41,758 nucleotides of DNA from Pseudomonadota bacterium (GTDB lineage Bacteria > Pseudomonadota > Gammaproteobacteria > Burkholderiales > Burkholderiaceae). Made by a program: the position numbers and the translations under genes. The stretch is taken from assembly GCA_021783435.1 (NCBI GenBank), contig JAJXUC010000014.1, positions 1 through 41,758 of the forward strand, written 5' to 3'. The notes beneath the pieces are model-generated. The model ran no database searches. It was not told the DNA's origin and saw only the letters and a program-made list of their open reading frames with translations. Positions 14,997 through 24,235 of this stretch are shown here, piece by piece (position 1 is the stretch's first letter; each line of letters opens with the position of its first letter).

Positions 14997-17696
14997 TCAA
15001 GGCTTGGGCTTGGCCGGGGTCACTGCTGCCGGTGCGACGGTTGATGTGGCGGTGTTGTCCAGCAACACCAACAGACGCCGACCCTGGATTTCGGTCTTGT
15101 AGCTCGCGACCTTGCGCAGGCTCAGCACCACACGCGAGCGGCCTTGCGCTTCCATCACGTTCGCATTGCGCAGATTGCCCTGCTCGAAGCTCACCACGTT
15201 GCGTCCGAGACCGGAGACGACACCTGGAAAATCGAGGATGATGCTTGGCGGCTGCTCCATCGTGAACCCGGGCGGCGCGCTCAGCAGCGGTTGGGTGAAC
15301 TCCAGTTGCACGACCGTCTGGCCGCCGTGCTCGCTGGCCTGCACGCCTTGCAACACATTGCCCTGCTGTTCCACGTTGGGCGAGGGGCTGGGCAGAGGCG
15401 CGGCCGGCACAAGCGCCGTCGCGGCACTGGCCGCCGGGCTGTTGCTCGTTGCTGCGGCAGGCGCCACGTTCGGGAGCGTGATGGTCGGCAGGATCGGGCC
15501 CGGGAGATTCGGCATGCCGAACTGCGAGGGCAACTGACTGTTGCTCTGCAAGTTCTGCATGCGGTCGTAGCGGTGCTGGCTGATGCTGTTGCCCTCGTTC
15601 TCGGTGCGCACGATGATGGGCCGCAGAAACACCATCAGATCGGTTTTCTGCATCGTGCGCGAGTTCGAGCGGAACAGCGCGCCGATGCCGGGGATGTCGC
15701 CCAGGCCGGGGATCTTGCTGTTGTTCTCGCTGACGTTGTCCTGCATCAGGCCACCGAGCACGATGGTCTGGCCGTCGTTCACCAGCACCGCCGTCTGGAT
15801 GGAGCGCTTGTTGGTGATGATGCCGGCCGAGTTGCTGGTGCTGGCGATGCTGGAAACTTCCTGGTACACGTCCATCTTGATGGTGTTGCCGGCGGTGATC
15901 TGCGGCCGCACCTTGAGCGTCAGGCCGACGTCCTTGCGCTCAACCGTCTGGAACGGGGTGACGGTGGCGGTGGCGCCGGTCTGCGCGTACTGGCCGGTGA
16001 TGAAGGGCACGTTCTGGCCGACGACGATCTTCGCGTCCTCGTTGTCCAGGGTCATCAAATTCGGCGCCGAAAGGATGTTGGCGCCGTCGTGGGTCTGCAG
16101 GAAATTGGCCAGCAGGCCCAGCGTCGCCAGCCCGGCCACGTTGTGCAGCAGGCCGATGTTCAGGCCGTTGGGGATGGCCAGCGCGCCGCTGGCGATGGCC
16201 TGGCCAGCAGCCGTGCCACCGGCCGAGAGGCCCGCTTGCAGGTTGATGATGTTGCTGCCGCCAGTGCCGAAATTGCTGCCGCCGTAAATGGCATTCTGGT
16301 TCCCGGCGCTGCCGGCGAGCGCCTGCCACTGGATGCCGAGTTGCGCCGCCTTGTTGGCGTCGACCTCGGCGATCAGCGCCTCCACATACACCTGGGCGCG
16401 GCGCACGTCGAGCTGCTGGATGACGCCGCGCAACTGCTGATACACCGGTTGCGGCGCGTTGATGATGAGGGCGTTCAAGGCCGTGTCGGCATAGACCGAA
16501 CCGCCTTCCGGCAGGGCAATGGTTTCGCTGCCGGCGCGTGGAGCGAAATCCGGCGCCTGCCCCAGGCCGGGGCTGGTGGCGCCGCTGCTGAAGTTGCTGA
16601 CGCTGTTCATCCCCTGCTGCGAGTTCGCCGAATTGCCTTGGGCGATGGGCTGCGCATTGCGTGCGTTCTGCCCGGTGTTGGTGCCCAGGCCGTTACTGGC
16701 CAGCACGCCGCGCAGGGTGCGCGCCAGGTCGGCGGCGTTGGCGTTGTGCAGGTAGACGACATGGATGTTGTCGGTGTCGTCCGGGCGGTCGAGCTTGGCC
16801 ACCATCTGCTCGATCTGCACCAGTTGCGCGCCGTTGGCCGCGCGGATGATGAGGGAGTTGCTGCTGCTCTCCGGCAGCACCACGGCACGCATGCCGTTGG
16901 CCCCGGTGACGGCGCCGGTTTGCGCCCCGGGGGCGCCCGGTGCGGAGGCAGCCTGCATGTCGATGAGTTTTTGCAGCGTCGGCGCCAGCTCCGAAGCCAC
17001 CGCGTATCGCAGCGGCACCACGTCCACCTCGCTGCCCGTGGGCACGTCCAGGCCGGCGATGATGCGGGCCAGGCGCTTGAGGTTGTCGGCGTAGTCGGTA
17101 ATCACCAGGGCGTTGCTGCCGGGGTCGACGTTGATGGTGTTGTTGGGCGAGATCAGCGGCCGCAGCACCGGCAGCAGATTGCTCGCCGCCTGGTTGCGCA
17201 ACTGAAAGATCTGCGTCACCACCTGGTCGCCCTTACCCGGGATGGCGGCGAGGCGGTTGCCCACGCCCACCGGCGTAGTCTGCAGCCGGGCGTCGGCCTC
17301 GGGCACGACCTTGAACACGCCGTCATGCTCCACCACCGCATAGCCGGCCAGGCGCAACTGCGTCAGCAGCGCCAGATAGACCTGCTGCGGCGGCACCGGC
17401 TTTTCGAACTGCAGCGTGATCTGGCCCTTCACCCGCGGGTCGACGATGAAGTTGCGCCCGGTGGCCGCGGCCACCGCCTGCACGGCGCTGGCAATATCGG
17501 CATTCACCAGGTTGATGGTCATCGGCGCATTCGGCCGGGCGCGGGCATCGCCCTCGCCGGGTGCCGCCCAGGCCGGTGGCAGCAGCAAGCCGACAAGCGC
17601 CAGCGCCAACAGCAGGGCCGAGGAGGTGCGGCGCGCGCCGAGGCGCGACGGTTCGACGGAGGGCGATGCTGAAGATGCGGCGCGCTGCTCACTCAT
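14997..17696 (-). CDS. gspD: Type II secretin GspD with a C-terminal AMIN domain
   Basis: The 899-residue outer-membrane secretin has an N-terminal signal (hydrophobic 26-44), an N0 domain (INLVNADIASAVQAVAAATG), N1 to N3 ring domains (e.g. VVTQIFQLRNQAASNLLPVL and VDVVPLRYAVASELAPTLQKL) with glycine/asparagine-rich linkers, and the secretin gate region with VGQNVPFITGQYAQTG and VLGGLMQDN. After a Pro/Ala-rich linker (about 725-780) residues 780-882 form an AMIN domain (VVQLEFTQPL, PPSIILDFPG, RSRVVLSLRK). AMIN domains bind peptidoglycan and normally lie at the N-terminus of PilQ. No pilotin (gspS) or gspAB is present here. The protein is longer than usual (650-770). Confidence 0.95.
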   Translation of the reverse strand: MSEQRAASSASPSVEPSRLGARRTSSALLLALALVGLLLPPAWAAPGEGDARARPNAPMTINLVNADIASAVQAVAAATGRNFIVDPRVKGQITLQFEKPVPPQQVYLALLTQLRLAGYAVVEHDGVFKVVPEADARLQTTPVGVGNRLAAIPGKGDQVVTQIFQLRNQAASNLLPVLRPLISPNNTINVDPGSNALVITDYADNLKRLARIIAGLDVPTGSEVDVVPLRYAVASELAPTLQKLIDMQAASAPGAPGAQTGAVTGANGMRAVVLPESSSNSLIIRAANGAQLVQIEQMVAKLDRPDDTDNIHVVYLHNANAADLARTLRGVLASNGLGTNTGQNARNAQPIAQGNSANSQQGMNSVSNFSSGATSPGLGQAPDFAPRAGSETIALPEGGSVYADTALNALIINAPQPVYQQLRGVIQQLDVRRAQVYVEALIAEVDANKAAQLGIQWQALAGSAGNQNAIYGGSNFGTGGSNIINLQAGLSAGGTAAGQAIASGALAIPNGLNIGLLHNVAGLATLGLLANFLQTHDGANILSAPNLMTLDNEDAKIVVGQNVPFITGQYAQTGATATVTPFQTVERKDVGLTLKVRPQITAGNTIKMDVYQEVSSIASTSNSAGIITNKRSIQTAVLVNDGQTIVLGGLMQDNVSENNSKIPGLGDIPGIGALFRSNSRTMQKTDLMVFLRPIIVRTENEGNSISQHRYDRMQNLQSNSQLPSQFGMPNLPGPILPTITLPNVAPAAATSNSPAASAATALVPAAPLPSPSPNVEQQGNVLQGVQASEHGGQTVVQLEFTQPLLSAPPGFTMEQPPSIILDFPGVVSGLGRNVVSFEQGNLRNANVMEAQGRSRVVLSLRKVASYKTEIQGRRLLVLLDNTATSTVAPAAVTPAKPKP

Positions 17697-17755
17697 ATCG
17701 GCTTGATGTCAACGTTGTCCTGCTGCTGGCCGTGGCCCGGTTTCGAATTCGCGAA

Positions 17756-18631
17756 TCACAAACTGATGCGCACATGATCGCCTTGCCGCTGGCCCAGCAG
17801 GCTGAGCAGGTTAGCCAGGGCCTGCTCCTGCCCCGCGCCGGCACGCGCCGTGCCGTCGAACTGCAAGCGCTGACCATTCCACACGCCGCGGCCGTCCAGG
17901 ATCAGGGGGCCGGTGCGCGTGGACAGGACAATGCCGGCATTCGCGCCGTCGCCGTTGATGCGCAGCATATAGCTTCCCAGCGGCGCCACGGTACTGAGCC
18001 GTGAGCGCATATCGTCCGCATGCACCTGAATCTGCCCGTTCAGGCGCAATCTGCCTGCGGTCGATTCTAGGCGTGCCTGTTGCAGCGACAACACAATGCG
18101 GCCCTGCAAAGCCAGGGTGTTCCACGGCGTCCCCAGGCCTGCCAGCAGATCGGCAGGCAGCCGCGCCTGCCATGCCGACGCGTCGGCTGCGGCTGCGGTT
18201 GCGGCTGGTGGCGATGCCGGCATCGCGGTCGCGATGTCTTGCGGCGCGGCTTGCAGCTGCTGCACGCTCCAGCTGCCGATGCCCAACTGCACACGCAGCC
18301 GCAGCGGCGCTTCGGCCAGAGCCGGCCAATGCAGCACCAGCTCTACGCGGCCGTGCCACAGTGCCGCCAAACCGAGGCGCCAGCGCACCCTGCCCGGCAC
18401 GAGCGTCGCCCCACGGCTTTGCGCGCCGCCGCTCAGCACCACCTGCGCCGAGCCGTCATGCCAGGTGCCCTGCGCCTGAGCCAGCAGCACGCGCTGCTGG
18501 CTCAGGCGCGCCGCAGGGCCTGCCAGCCAACTCGCCGGCGCGAACAGCACCAAGGCGAACAGCAGGCCGAGCAGCGCCGCCAGCCACAGGGGCCAGCGCG
18601 CGCCGGCAACAGGTTGGGAGCGACGGGCCAT
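17756..18631 (-). CDS. gspN: Type II secretion system protein GspN
   Basis: This 291-residue protein begins with a basic segment and one membrane helix (LWLAALLGLLFALVLFAPASW) followed by a periplasmic beta-rich region with QGTWHDGSAQVVLSGG and LNGQIQVHADDMRSRLS, typical of GspN. GspN is an optional inner-membrane component with an unclear role. The start is uncertain: I used the ATG at 18631, but an in-frame ATG at 18688 is possible. The gene lies 170 bp after gspM and 59 bp before gspD. Confidence 0.85.
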   Translation of the reverse strand: MARRSQPVAGARWPLWLAALLGLLFALVLFAPASWLAGPAARLSQQRVLLAQAQGTWHDGSAQVVLSGGAQSRGATLVPGRVRWRLGLAALWHGRVELVLHWPALAEAPLRLRVQLGIGSWSVQQLQAAPQDIATAMPASPPAATAAAADASAWQARLPADLLAGLGTPWNTLALQGRIVLSLQQARLESTAGRLRLNGQIQVHADDMRSRLSTVAPLGSYMLRINGDGANAGIVLSTRTGPLILDGRGVWNGQRLQFDGTARAGAGQEQALANLLSLLGQRQGDHVRISL

Positions 18632-18801
18632 GCGTTCAGGTCGAGGATGCGGACGATGGATGCGCCATGGTGCGGCCGGGCGGCGCAAAGCGGTGTTGGG
18701 TGCCGGTGCGCAAAGCCGGGATCAACGCGCCATCGATGGATGCAGCGCTGGCGCCGCTCCACCGGCGTTGACCCTGGAATGCGCCGGGACGAAACACGGC
18801 G

Positions 18802-19347
18802 TCATGGCGCGGAGGAGCCACCCGCGGCTTGCTGTTGCGCCAACTGGATGCGTCCCGCCAGCAGGCCGTCGCCACCGCGCCGCAGTTGCGCCTGCGCCAC
18901 AGTGGCGCCCCAGTCGCGCCGCGCCGCCTGGGCGATGTCCAGCAAGGTCTGCGGTTTCAGGCGCTTGACGTCCAGGGTGATGCCGCCGGGCAGCACCGTC
19001 ACTGCAGCGTCGGCCTGGGCGTCGTGCGCATGCAGCCAGTCGCGCACGGCGCTGCGCACGTCGCTGCTCGTCACCGTCGCGGCCGGGGCGGCGGCCAGTT
19101 GCGCCAGTTCCCGCGCCTGGTCCTGCGCCGTGATCAATGTGGCTTGCAGCCGCGCGATGTCTGCCGGAGCCGTGCGCAGAGTGTGCAGCGCCGGACGCAG
19201 CAGCACCAGCCAGGCCAGGGCCAGGCCCATCAGGGCAGCCGCCAGACTCACCAGTCGGCGCTCGCGCAGCGACAGTGCTGCCCAGCGGGCACGCAAGGCC
19301 GCCACCAGCCCGGGCAGCATGGAGGAGGGCTGGGGAACGCTGGCCAT
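18802..19347 (-). CDS. gspM: Type II secretion system protein GspM
   Basis: This 181-residue inner-membrane protein has a short cytoplasmic N-terminus, one membrane helix (LVSLAAALMGLALAWLVLL) and a periplasmic ferredoxin-like domain, as in GspM. It stabilises GspL and the platform. The start codon overlaps the last base of the gspL stop (TGATG), which fixes the start and shows translational coupling. The length is normal for the family. Confidence 0.9.
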   Translation of the reverse strand: MASVPQPSSMLPGLVAALRARWAALSLRERRLVSLAAALMGLALAWLVLLRPALHTLRTAPADIARLQATLITAQDQARELAQLAAAPAATVTSSDVRSAVRDWLHAHDAQADAAVTVLPGGITLDVKRLKPQTLLDIAQAARRDWGATVAQAQLRRGGDGLLAGRIQLAQQQAAGGSSAP

Positions 19348-20651
19348 CAGCTGCTCGCTCCCGCGCCGCCGATGCTGCCGCTGGCGATGCCGCCTGGCGT
19401 ACCGCCGGCATCGCCGGATCCGCTGCCGGACGTGCCGACGGTGAGGGTGTCGCCCGTGGCGGCGCAGGGCAGTTGCAGCAGGTTGCAGCGCGCTTGCGCC
19501 GCGGCCGCCTGCTCGCCGGGCAGGCCGAGCTGCAGCCGACCCGGGGCGTAGTCCAACGTGCGGACGAGGGCGGTCTTCTCCGGTAGGACCTGTGCCGCTG
19601 CACCCATCAGCGCCTCCAAGCTCGAGCTGGTGGGTTTGCCGGCGCGCAGGCGCGCGTTGTCGAGCGCGCGCTGCATTTGCAGCCGGGCGTCGAGTACCGC
19701 AGGGGTGCCCGGCAGGGCCTCGCTCACCACGGTTTGAACCTGGGTCTGCAACTGGTTGCGGGTGCTGCGCAGCTTCATCGCCACCAGGTTGATGCCGACG
19801 ATCTGCACCAGCAGCAGCACGCCGACGAGCATGGCGACGCGACGCCATGCCGGGGTGCGCAACTGCTTGGCCAATCCGGCCATGCCGCGTTGCATGGCTG
19901 CTTGCGGGGCCAGCTCGAACTGGCGCAGATTCCAGGCTGACTGCGCGGCGCGCGCCAGCACATCCGCATGGGTGATGGGCGTGATGTCGGCTGCTGGGCC
20001 GAACCAACGGGCGGCCAGATCGCGCAAGTCCGGGTCGACCAGCACGCGTGTGGGCCGCGCGGTGAGCAATTCGGGCATTGGCGAGGACTCGTGGGCAGGG
20101 TCTGCAGGGGTCGCACCGGCGCCTGCATCGAGCGTCAGATGCAGCCAAGCGGCCTCACCATCGGCGTCACGCCAGAGCAGTCGCAGCCCGCTCGGAAGGG
20201 CGCTGAGCCAGGCTTCGGCAGGGGCCAGCAACACGGGCTCGGGCACCACGGCGGCGGGTTCACGCCCGGCCAGGGCCAGGGCTTGCAAGGCCGCGGCCAG
20301 TGGCGCGCGCTCGCAGGCGCAGGCCAGGCGCACGCTGCCGTCGGCTTCGCGCGGGCCAGCCGCGAGATGCACGCCGACCGGGTCGTGCAGCAGGCGCTCT
20401 TCCAGTGCCCCGGTCAAGGCGGCTTGCAGTCGCTGGGGTGGCATCGCCGGGAGGTTCAGCGCCAGCAGGGTGAGCTGCTCGGCGGGCAGCACGGCCAGCA
20501 CACGCTGTGCCCGCGGCAGCAGCGCAGGCTGGGCATGGCCGTTGTCGGTCGCCTGACCGTTGGCGTTCAGCAAGGTGTAGTCCAGCGCGGTGGATTTGCC
20601 ACCGACGCCGGCTGCGCTGCCCGGATGCAAGCGAACGACGAGCGTGCTCAT
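19347..20651 (-). CDS. gspL: Type II secretion system protein GspL
   Basis: The 434-residue protein links the cytoplasmic ATPase to the periplasmic parts. The N-terminus MSTLVVRLHPGS begins the actin-like cytoplasmic domain that binds GspE, with LLNANGQATDNGHAQ and LLPRAQRVLAVLPAEQ. A membrane helix follows near residue 265-285 (RVAMLVGVLLLVQIVGINLVA). The periplasmic ferredoxin-like domain forms the C-terminus. A glycine/serine-rich tail ends the protein. The stop overlaps the gspM start by one base; the gspK stop is 70 bp upstream of the start. Confidence 0.92.
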   Translation of the reverse strand: MSTLVVRLHPGSAAGVGGKSTALDYTLLNANGQATDNGHAQPALLPRAQRVLAVLPAEQLTLLALNLPAMPPQRLQAALTGALEERLLHDPVGVHLAAGPREADGSVRLACACERAPLAAALQALALAGREPAAVVPEPVLLAPAEAWLSALPSGLRLLWRDADGEAAWLHLTLDAGAGATPADPAHESSPMPELLTARPTRVLVDPDLRDLAARWFGPAADITPITHADVLARAAQSAWNLRQFELAPQAAMQRGMAGLAKQLRTPAWRRVAMLVGVLLLVQIVGINLVAMKLRSTRNQLQTQVQTVVSEALPGTPAVLDARLQMQRALDNARLRAGKPTSSSLEALMGAAAQVLPEKTALVRTLDYAPGRLQLGLPGEQAAAAQARCNLLQLPCAATGDTLTVGTSGSGSGDAGGTPGGIASGSIGGAGASS

Positions 20652-20721
20652 GCGGAGGGCTTGGCGCCAAGCGTGTCGAGAAAGGCTCTCATGCTGGACG
20701 ATTGTAGGGATGCGGGTGCCG

Positions 20722-21732
20722 TCAGGACGCTGGCGCCGGGGCCGCCGCAAGCCAGGGAGGCACGCGCTGCATGCGCAGCACCAGGGTGACGAGGCCGACG
20801 CGCTGGATGAGCGCACGTTCGGCGTACTCGAAGTGGTCGATCCGCACCCGCGCGGTGGCGTCGAAGAAGCCGCTGGACACGCCCACCAGTGCGGGGTTGA
20901 TGTCCGGCTGGCCCTGCTGGCCCAAGGCGGTGGTGATGTCCCCGGTGTTGCGGAAATAGTTCTGTTTGCGCGCCTGCACCAGACGCGCGGCGGCATCGGC
21001 CGAGATGTTCAGCACTGCCGCCAGCACGGTGGCGCCAGCCGTGTTGGCGTTCACCGGCGTCGGCGTGGGCAGCAGGGTCACGTCGGGAAGCAGAGCCGGC
21101 AGCGCCTGCGCCACGGCGGGCGACAAGCGCGCCAGGTCCTGCAATTGCTGCACCGGCAGCACGCTGGTTTGCGCGGCGTAGGCGCCGGGCGCTGGCTGCG
21201 ATGCCGCACCGCCCGGCGCCGCGGCCGTCGTGGCCGTGGCCACCAGTGCAGTGGCCACGTCATTGGCCAGGGTTTGCGCCACGTCCTGGCTCACGCCGAG
21301 GGTGGCGCACAGGCGCTGCAGCACGGCCAAGGCGTTCGGGTCGATGCGCCCGCCGGGCGCCAGATCGGCCAGGTTGAAGCGGCTTTGCGCGTCGGTGATG
21401 TGACCTTCCAGCCAGGCATCGGGGAGGCTGCCGACGCTTTGTCCGCGCGCAGCGAGAAACGTGGACAGGCGCGATTCGGCCAACGGCACGGCCCAGGGCT
21501 CGCTCAGGTCGTCGACGCTGGAGTTGCGTGCATCCTCGCGCAGGATGAGCCGTGCCCAGTCCACCGTGCCACGCAAGATCCAGCGTGCCTGGGTCGCCTG
21601 CTTGGCGGTCTGCTCGCGGCTGATGGCACCCCATTGCCGCCAGAACATGCCCGACACCATCACCGCGGCCAGCGCGGCAATCAGCAGCGCGGTGATCAGT
21701 GCCGCGCCACGGCCGCGCGCAGCGGACGGCAT
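20722..21732 (-). CDS. gspK: Type II secretion minor pseudopilin GspK
   Basis: The 336-residue protein is the largest minor pseudopilin and caps the pseudopilus tip with GspI and GspJ. The N-terminal region RGRGAALITALLIAALAAVMVSG is the cleavage site and hydrophobic helix; GspK characteristically lacks the conserved Glu at position +5. The globular domain has LEGHITDAQSRFNLADL and PVNANTAGATVLAAVL, typical of the family. I used the ATG at 21732; the gspJ stop is at 21765, so a start slightly upstream with a rare codon is conceivable. Confidence 0.92.
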   Translation of the reverse strand: MPSAARGRGAALITALLIAALAAVMVSGMFWRQWGAISREQTAKQATQARWILRGTVDWARLILREDARNSSVDDLSEPWAVPLAESRLSTFLAARGQSVGSLPDAWLEGHITDAQSRFNLADLAPGGRIDPNALAVLQRLCATLGVSQDVAQTLANDVATALVATATTAAAPGGAASQPAPGAYAAQTSVLPVQQLQDLARLSPAVAQALPALLPDVTLLPTPTPVNANTAGATVLAAVLNISADAAARLVQARKQNYFRNTGDITTALGQQGQPDINPALVGVSSGFFDATARVRIDHFEYAERALIQRVGLVTLVLRMQRVPPWLAAAPAPAS

Positions 21733-21764
21733 GGGCTGCGCCCTGCTTTTGCGCAGTTGCAGGC

Positions 21765-22475
21765 TCACTGCCGGTTCTCCAGCAGGAATTCGCGCATGAT
21801 GGTGCCCTGCAGATCGGACGCGGCGCTCTGCAACGTGAGCCGCAAGGCGGCGGGGGTGCGCAGCGACGCGAGCGCCGGATTGCTGCTGGCGGCGCTGTTG
21901 GCCGAGGTGTAGGGGTTGGACCAGCTGCCGCTTTGCTGCAGGATGCCGATACCGGCGTAGCGGTATACCAGCACGCGCATGTCGGTGATGTCGGGCAAGG
22001 CTTCGATGGCGGTGCCCTGCGCGCTTTGCATCGCCGCCAGCAGTGCGCCGCGCGAGGCGCTCGGGGTGCTGGCCCAGCGCATCCAGCGGCCGTCTCGCAG
22101 GCCCCAGCGCGCCACTTGCAGCCAACCTGCGTCGGGCGGCAGGTTGGCGCCGGGCCACGCGCGCATATCCGCGCCCATCGCCTGCGGCGCGCGGCGCACG
22201 ATGAGCAGGTCGCCATTGCCGGCCAGGCTCACCGCCGGCAGATCAGCGCCTTCGTCGGTGGCGGCGGCGAGGTCGTCGGCCATTTGACGCATGGCCAGCG
22301 ACAGGCGTTCGGCCGCGTGCATGCGGGTGCGCGCGGTGTCGCGTCCCTGCGCCACGCTGTCCAGCCCGCGCCAGCCCAGGCCCGCCATCACCGCCATGAT
22401 CAGCGCGGCCACGAGCAGCTCGATGAGGGTGAAACCGGCGTGGCGGCGCAGGGCCGCGGGTGGCCTGGGGCGCAT
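21765..22475 (-). CDS. gspJ: Type II secretion minor pseudopilin GspJ
   Basis: The 236-residue minor pseudopilin has a class III signal: MRPRPPAALRRHAG is followed by FTLIELLVAALIMAVMAGL, so cleavage by a prepilin peptidase should occur after Gly14, with the conserved Glu at +5. The C-terminal globular domain has LVYRYAGIGILQQSG. The start ATG overlaps the gspI stop by one base (TGATG), so the genes are coupled. GspJ forms the tip complex with GspI and GspK. Confidence 0.93.
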   Translation of the reverse strand: MRPRPPAALRRHAGFTLIELLVAALIMAVMAGLGWRGLDSVAQGRDTARTRMHAAERLSLAMRQMADDLAAATDEGADLPAVSLAGNGDLLIVRRAPQAMGADMRAWPGANLPPDAGWLQVARWGLRDGRWMRWASTPSASRGALLAAMQSAQGTAIEALPDITDMRVLVYRYAGIGILQQSGSWSNPYTSANSAASSNPALASLRTPAALRLTLQSAASDLQGTIMREFLLENRQ

Positions 22476-22855
22476 CACAAATTGCCGATGATGGTGACCA
22501 CGTTCCACGCCGCCCAGCCGGAGGCGTCCAGCACCTGCACATCGACGCGGCGGAAGTTGGGGTTGGGCGTGGGCTGCACGTCCACGCTCAAGGTGAAGCT
22601 CGCGTTGGCCTCGGTGCAGCGGCTCTGGCTTTGGCCAGTGGGCAGGAAGATGCGGCTCAGGCGCAGGTCGATGAGGAAATTCTCGGCACATTGCTGCGCC
22701 AGAACCGCTTGGTGGTAGCGCTCCGCGTTGTCCTGCAATCCGCCGGACGCGCGCATCGCGGCAAGCAGGGCGATGGCCACCACGGCGAGCGCCACCAGCA
22801 CTTCGAGCAGGGTGAAGCCGCGGGACGATGAGCACCGGGGACGCATTCGCAGCAT
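22475..22855 (-). CDS. gspI: Type II secretion minor pseudopilin GspI
   Basis: The 126-residue protein has a short leader ending in SSSRG and then FTLLEVLVALAVVAIALLAA, the prepilin cleavage site and helix. Downstream are WAAWNVVTIIGN and QCAENFLIDLRL, typical of GspI. It nucleates the pseudopilus tip with GspJ and GspK. The start is either the ATG at 22855 or the in-frame ATG at 22846. The gene is 15 bp after gspH and overlaps gspJ by one base. Confidence 0.92.
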   Translation of the reverse strand: MLRMRPRCSSSRGFTLLEVLVALAVVAIALLAAMRASGGLQDNAERYHQAVLAQQCAENFLIDLRLSRIFLPTGQSQSRCTEANASFTLSVDVQPTPNPNFRRVDVQVLDASGWAAWNVVTIIGNL

Positions 22856-22870
22856 GGCGGGCGTCGCGGG

Positions 22871-23494
22871 TCAGCGCTGACTGCGCACGGCGAAAGGCGC
22901 CAGTCCGTCGCTGGCGATGGTGACGACGCGACCATCGCCCCGCAGTGTGATCTGCAGCGGCGGCGAGACCGGCTCCGTGCCGAACACCAGCCAGTTGGGC
23001 GCGGCCCCGAGTCCGGCGGCGCCGCCGCTGGCCCGCACCGCGACCGGTCCGGCCTGCACCGTGGCTTGGATGCCGCGCGGCTGGTAGTTGGCGGCCAGGG
23101 CGGCCTCACCGCTCAGCCACTGCCAGCGCCGCGTCGTGAGCGGGGCATCGTCCAGCGGAATCCAGCCGCGGGGCGAGGGTTGCAGGAAGGCGTAGCCGGC
23201 AGGGCCCGGTGCCCAGGCCAGCGGCTCGCCACGCGCTGCCGCCTGCTCGCGTGCGGCGTTCAGCAGGGCGGCCAGGCGCTCGGCTTCGCGCTCCATGTTC
23301 TCTTGCCCGCTTTGTGGCAAGGCCATGGCGACGAGCCCGGTCAGCAAAGCCATCACCAGCAGGACGACGAGCAACTCCACCAAGGTGAACCCGCGCGATG
23401 CATGTGCCGGTGCGCGCGTTGCCGCATGTGGCGCTTTGGCCCGATCCGTGGCCTTCAGCCTTCGCGCCAGCGCAGGGCCGCACGGCGTTGTCAT
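22871..23494 (-). CDS. gspH: Type II secretion minor pseudopilin GspH
   Basis: The 207-residue protein has a prepilin signal, ASRG followed by FTLVELLVVLLVMALLTGLVA, and a GspH-type globular domain with ERLAALLNAAREQAAARGEP and WQWLSGEAALAANYQPRGI. The leader before the cleavage site is long (35 residues) if the ATG at 23494 is used. That start has a GAGG Shine-Dalgarno 7 nt upstream. It lies 121 bp downstream of gspG. Confidence 0.9.
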   Translation of the reverse strand: MTTPCGPALARRLKATDRAKAPHAATRAPAHASRGFTLVELLVVLLVMALLTGLVAMALPQSGQENMEREAERLAALLNAAREQAAARGEPLAWAPGPAGYAFLQPSPRGWIPLDDAPLTTRRWQWLSGEAALAANYQPRGIQATVQAGPVAVRASGGAAGLGAAPNWLVFGTEPVSPPLQITLRGDGRVVTIASDGLAPFAVRSQR

Positions 23495-23615
23495 GCAGGC
23501 CTCGCCGCCGTGCAGGCGCCGCAACCCTGCATGTCGTGCACGCGGTGCGCGGGCAGGCACGAACTGATCCCCCGGGCGCGGCGGCTGCTGCGGCTCAGCA
23601 GCCAGGGGGTTCACG

Positions 23616-24092
23616 CTACTGCCAACTGCCGATGTCGGCATTGGCGCCCTCGCCTCCGGGCTTGCCGTCAGCGCCGTAACTGAACACGTCGACCGCGCCT
23701 TTGACACCGGGGTTGAGATATTGGTAGGGGCGTCCCCAAGGGTCGGTCGGCAACTTGTCCAGGTAAGGTTTCCAGTTGATGGGGACAGGTGGCGTCGAAG
23801 GTTTGACCACCAGCGCCTGCAAGCCTTGCTCCTGCGTCGGGTAGTTGCCGTTGTCGAGCTTGTAGAGCTTGAGGGCCTGCATGATGGTGGCGATGTCGGT
23901 CCTGGCAGCGGTCTCTCGCGCCTGGTCGGTGCGGCCCAGGATGTTGGGCACGATGAGCGCGGCCAGCACACCCATGATGACCAGCACCACCATCAACTCG
24001 ATCAGCGTGAAGCCGCGGCCGTGGCGGCGCAAGCGAGGCGCGAGTCGATCCGCGTTCGCCAGGGGTATGAAAGATGGGGAAACGACGATCAT
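23616..24092 (-). CDS. gspG: Type II secretion major pseudopilin GspG
   Basis: With the start at 24092 the protein has 158 residues. A 27-residue leader ends in RRHGRG, followed by FTLIELMVVLVIMGVLAALIVPNI, the classic prepilin site with Glu at +5. The globular domain carries ARTDIATIMQALKLYKLDNG, YPTQEQGLQALV, DPWGRPYQYLNPG and DVFSYGADGKPGG with the calcium-binding acidic residues near the C-terminus. GspG polymerises into the pseudopilus. The leader is longer than usual; in-frame starts further upstream exist but would run into the divergent gspC promoter. It is the first gene of the gspGHIJKLMNDEF transcript. Confidence 0.93.
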   Translation of the reverse strand: MIVVSPSFIPLANADRLAPRLRRHGRGFTLIELMVVLVIMGVLAALIVPNILGRTDQARETAARTDIATIMQALKLYKLDNGNYPTQEQGLQALVVKPSTPPVPINWKPYLDKLPTDPWGRPYQYLNPGVKGAVDVFSYGADGKPGGEGANADIGSWQ

Positions 24093-24198
24093 GCGGAGGC
24101 GTCCATGGTGGGCCGTCGGGGCCGGCCCGGAGGTTGGTGCACAAGCCGGCACGGGTGGTGGGTTAGCCATGCGGGCATCGGGGTGAGTCGCAGACGAC

Positions 24199-24226
24199 TT
24201 GCCTGTCTTCACCGGACGGCCATAAT
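24199..24226 (+). promoter_or_regulatory. Candidate promoter of gspC
   Basis: TTGCCT (24199-24204), a 16-bp spacer and CATAAT (24221-24226) precede the gspC ATG at 24236. A transcript starting about 7 nt after the -10 box would begin almost at the ATG, and no Shine-Dalgarno is visible, so gspC may be translated from a nearly leaderless mRNA. Confidence 0.45.
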
Positions 24227-24235
24227 AGTGGCCTC

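Noticed and set aside
15144..17672. Long open frame on the plus strand opposite gspD
   Set aside because: The product is a His/Gln/Ala/Arg-rich low-information sequence typical of the antisense of GC-rich genes, and gspD on the other strand has strong family motifs.
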